Source of the DNA: Syntrophaceae bacterium UBA5764
Lineage (GTDB): Bacteria > Desulfobacterota > Syntrophia > Syntrophales > Smithellaceae
DNA length: 23,045 nucleotides
Assembly: GCA_002418825.1 (NCBI GenBank)
Contig: DIEW01000011.1
Span: 151-23,195, forward strand
Direction of reading: 5' to 3'
A program made the translations under genes and the position numbers. Shown piece by piece: positions 22,333 through 23,045 of this stretch; position 1 is the first letter of the stretch, and each line of letters opens with the position of its first letter. Below the pieces are notes generated by a model. The model had not been told where the DNA came from and ran no database searches. It saw only the letters and a list, made by a program, of their open reading frames with translations.

Positions 22333-23045
22333 ATGTCTCAGAAAATATACAACAGCGCGACAAGAAGAAAAGAAATTTTTAAAACTATCCAGGAAGGCAA
22401 GGTGGGTATTTATGTTTGCGGCATTACGGCGTATGACATTTGTCACATAGGACATGCCCGCTCGGCCGTGTTTTTTGATGTTGTTGTCCGGCATTTACGC
22501 TCACGCGGTTACCACGTAACTTACGTAAAAAACTTTACTGATATCGACGATAAAATAATTGAGCGTGCCAAGAAAGAAGATCTCCCTATCGGAGAAATAT
22601 CGGAGCGGTATATTGCGTTGCATAATGAAGATATGGCTTCTCTAAATGTTCAGCCCCCCACATTAACGCCTAAGGCAACCGAACACATTCAAGACATGAT
22701 CGAATTAATTAGTATTCTGATGGAAAAGGGGTATGCATATTGTGTGCAGGGGAATGTCTATTTTTCTGTCGAAAAATTTTCTTTATACGGGATACAATCG
22801 GGGAGAAATCTTGAGGAAATGGTTGCCGGCGCGCGCGTAGATGTTAATGAGGAGAAAAATAATCCGCTCGATTTTGCTCTCTGGAAGGTGAGTAAACCGG
22901 GTGAACCTTCTTGGGAAAGTCCATGGGGTAAAGGACGTCCCGGATGGCACATAGAATGTTCTGCCATGAGCAGGCGTTATTTAGGCGATACTTTTGATAT
23001 ACATGGTGGTGGCGAAGACTTGATTTTTCCGCACCATGAAAATGA
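22333..23045 (+). CDS. cysS: Cysteinyl-tRNA synthetase, N-terminal half (3' truncated by window edge)
   Basis: The first 237 complete codons of a class I aminoacyl-tRNA synthetase that charges tRNA-Cys. The HIGH motif is at residues 38-41 (CHIGHARSAV). Zinc ligands C29 (VCGITAYD), C209 (GWHIECSAM) and H234 (FPHHEN) match the E. coli positions. FTDIDDKII and NPLDFALWK are further family blocks. The frame is open to the last base; the KMSKS motif and the anticodon-binding part lie outside. ATG 22333 is the only possible upstream start, because the GTG just before it is followed by a stop. Its Shine-Dalgarno is weak. It is probably co-transcribed with argC. Confidence 0.96.
   Translation, partial: MSQKIYNSATRRKEIFKTIQEGKVGIYVCGITAYDICHIGHARSAVFFDVVVRHLRSRGYHVTYVKNFTDIDDKIIERAKKEDLPIGEISERYIALHNEDMASLNVQPPTLTPKATEHIQDMIELISILMEKGYAYCVQGNVYFSVEKFSLYGIQSGRNLEEMVAGARVDVNEEKNNPLDFALWKVSKPGEPSWESPWGKGRPGWHIECSAMSRRYLGDTFDIHGGGEDLIFPHHEN

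Noticed and set aside
22400..22440. CGITAYD in CysRS in place of the more familiar CGPTVYD.
   Set aside because: The zinc cysteine and HIGH motif are intact and such variation is, to my recollection, common in related bacteria, so it is not a defect.

Overview
The window is a long, co-directional (+ strand) block of translation genes from a Gram-negative bacterium. Gene order, the presence of lptD (lipopolysaccharide export), folC upstream of lptD, and the run rplM-rpsI-argC-cysS suggest a member of the former Deltaproteobacteria (Desulfobacterota), possibly a Syntrophus/Smithella-like lineage. That placement is inference from layout and protein flavour, because no database search was possible. 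Base composition is moderate and AT-leaning. TTG and GTG starts are common: rpsS, rpsC, rplR, secY, rpsD and lptD use TTG; rpsN, rpmD, rpmJ and rpsM use GTG.

Region 1 (1-15059) is the fused str/S10/spc/alpha ribosomal super-operon: the 3' end of tuf, then rpsJ, rplC, rplD, rplW, rplB, rpsS, rplV, rpsC, rplP, rpmC, rpsQ, rplN, rplX, rplE, rpsN, rpsH, rplF, rplR, rpsE, rpmD, rplO, secY, map, infA, rpmJ, rpsM, rpsK, rpsD, rpoA and rplQ. It closes with a strong intrinsic terminator at 15027-15059. The genes are tightly packed with several start/stop overlaps. The adk gene, often found between secY and map, is absent. S14, L24, L36 and S4 are all in their cysteine-containing (zinc-binding) forms. 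Ribosome assembly, protein secretion (SecY), N-terminal methionine removal (Map), initiation (IF1) and transcription (RpoA) are thus produced together.

Region 2 (15060-20198) is an accessory interval: a free-standing 86-residue protein resembling EF-Tu domain 2, a cysteine-rich DUF169-type protein, folC and lptD. These genes are separated by 123-176 bp AT-rich gaps, except folC-lptD, which look co-transcribed.

Region 3 (20199-23045) begins with an 18-bp palindrome and a good sigma70-type promoter (TTGACA at 20290). It then carries rplM-rpsI, a terminator, argC and the 5' part of cysS, which runs off the window. The terminator lies only 12 bp upstream of argC and its right arm could pair with the argC Shine-Dalgarno region. 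This is the most intriguing regulatory arrangement seen here.

No gap exceeds 300 bp. No rRNA, CRISPR array, insertion sequence, phage gene or attachment site was recognised, and no tRNA was noticed by eye. I did not find a convincing new multi-gene system. The window is mostly conserved core machinery, with a few regulatory and protein-level oddities listed as findings.
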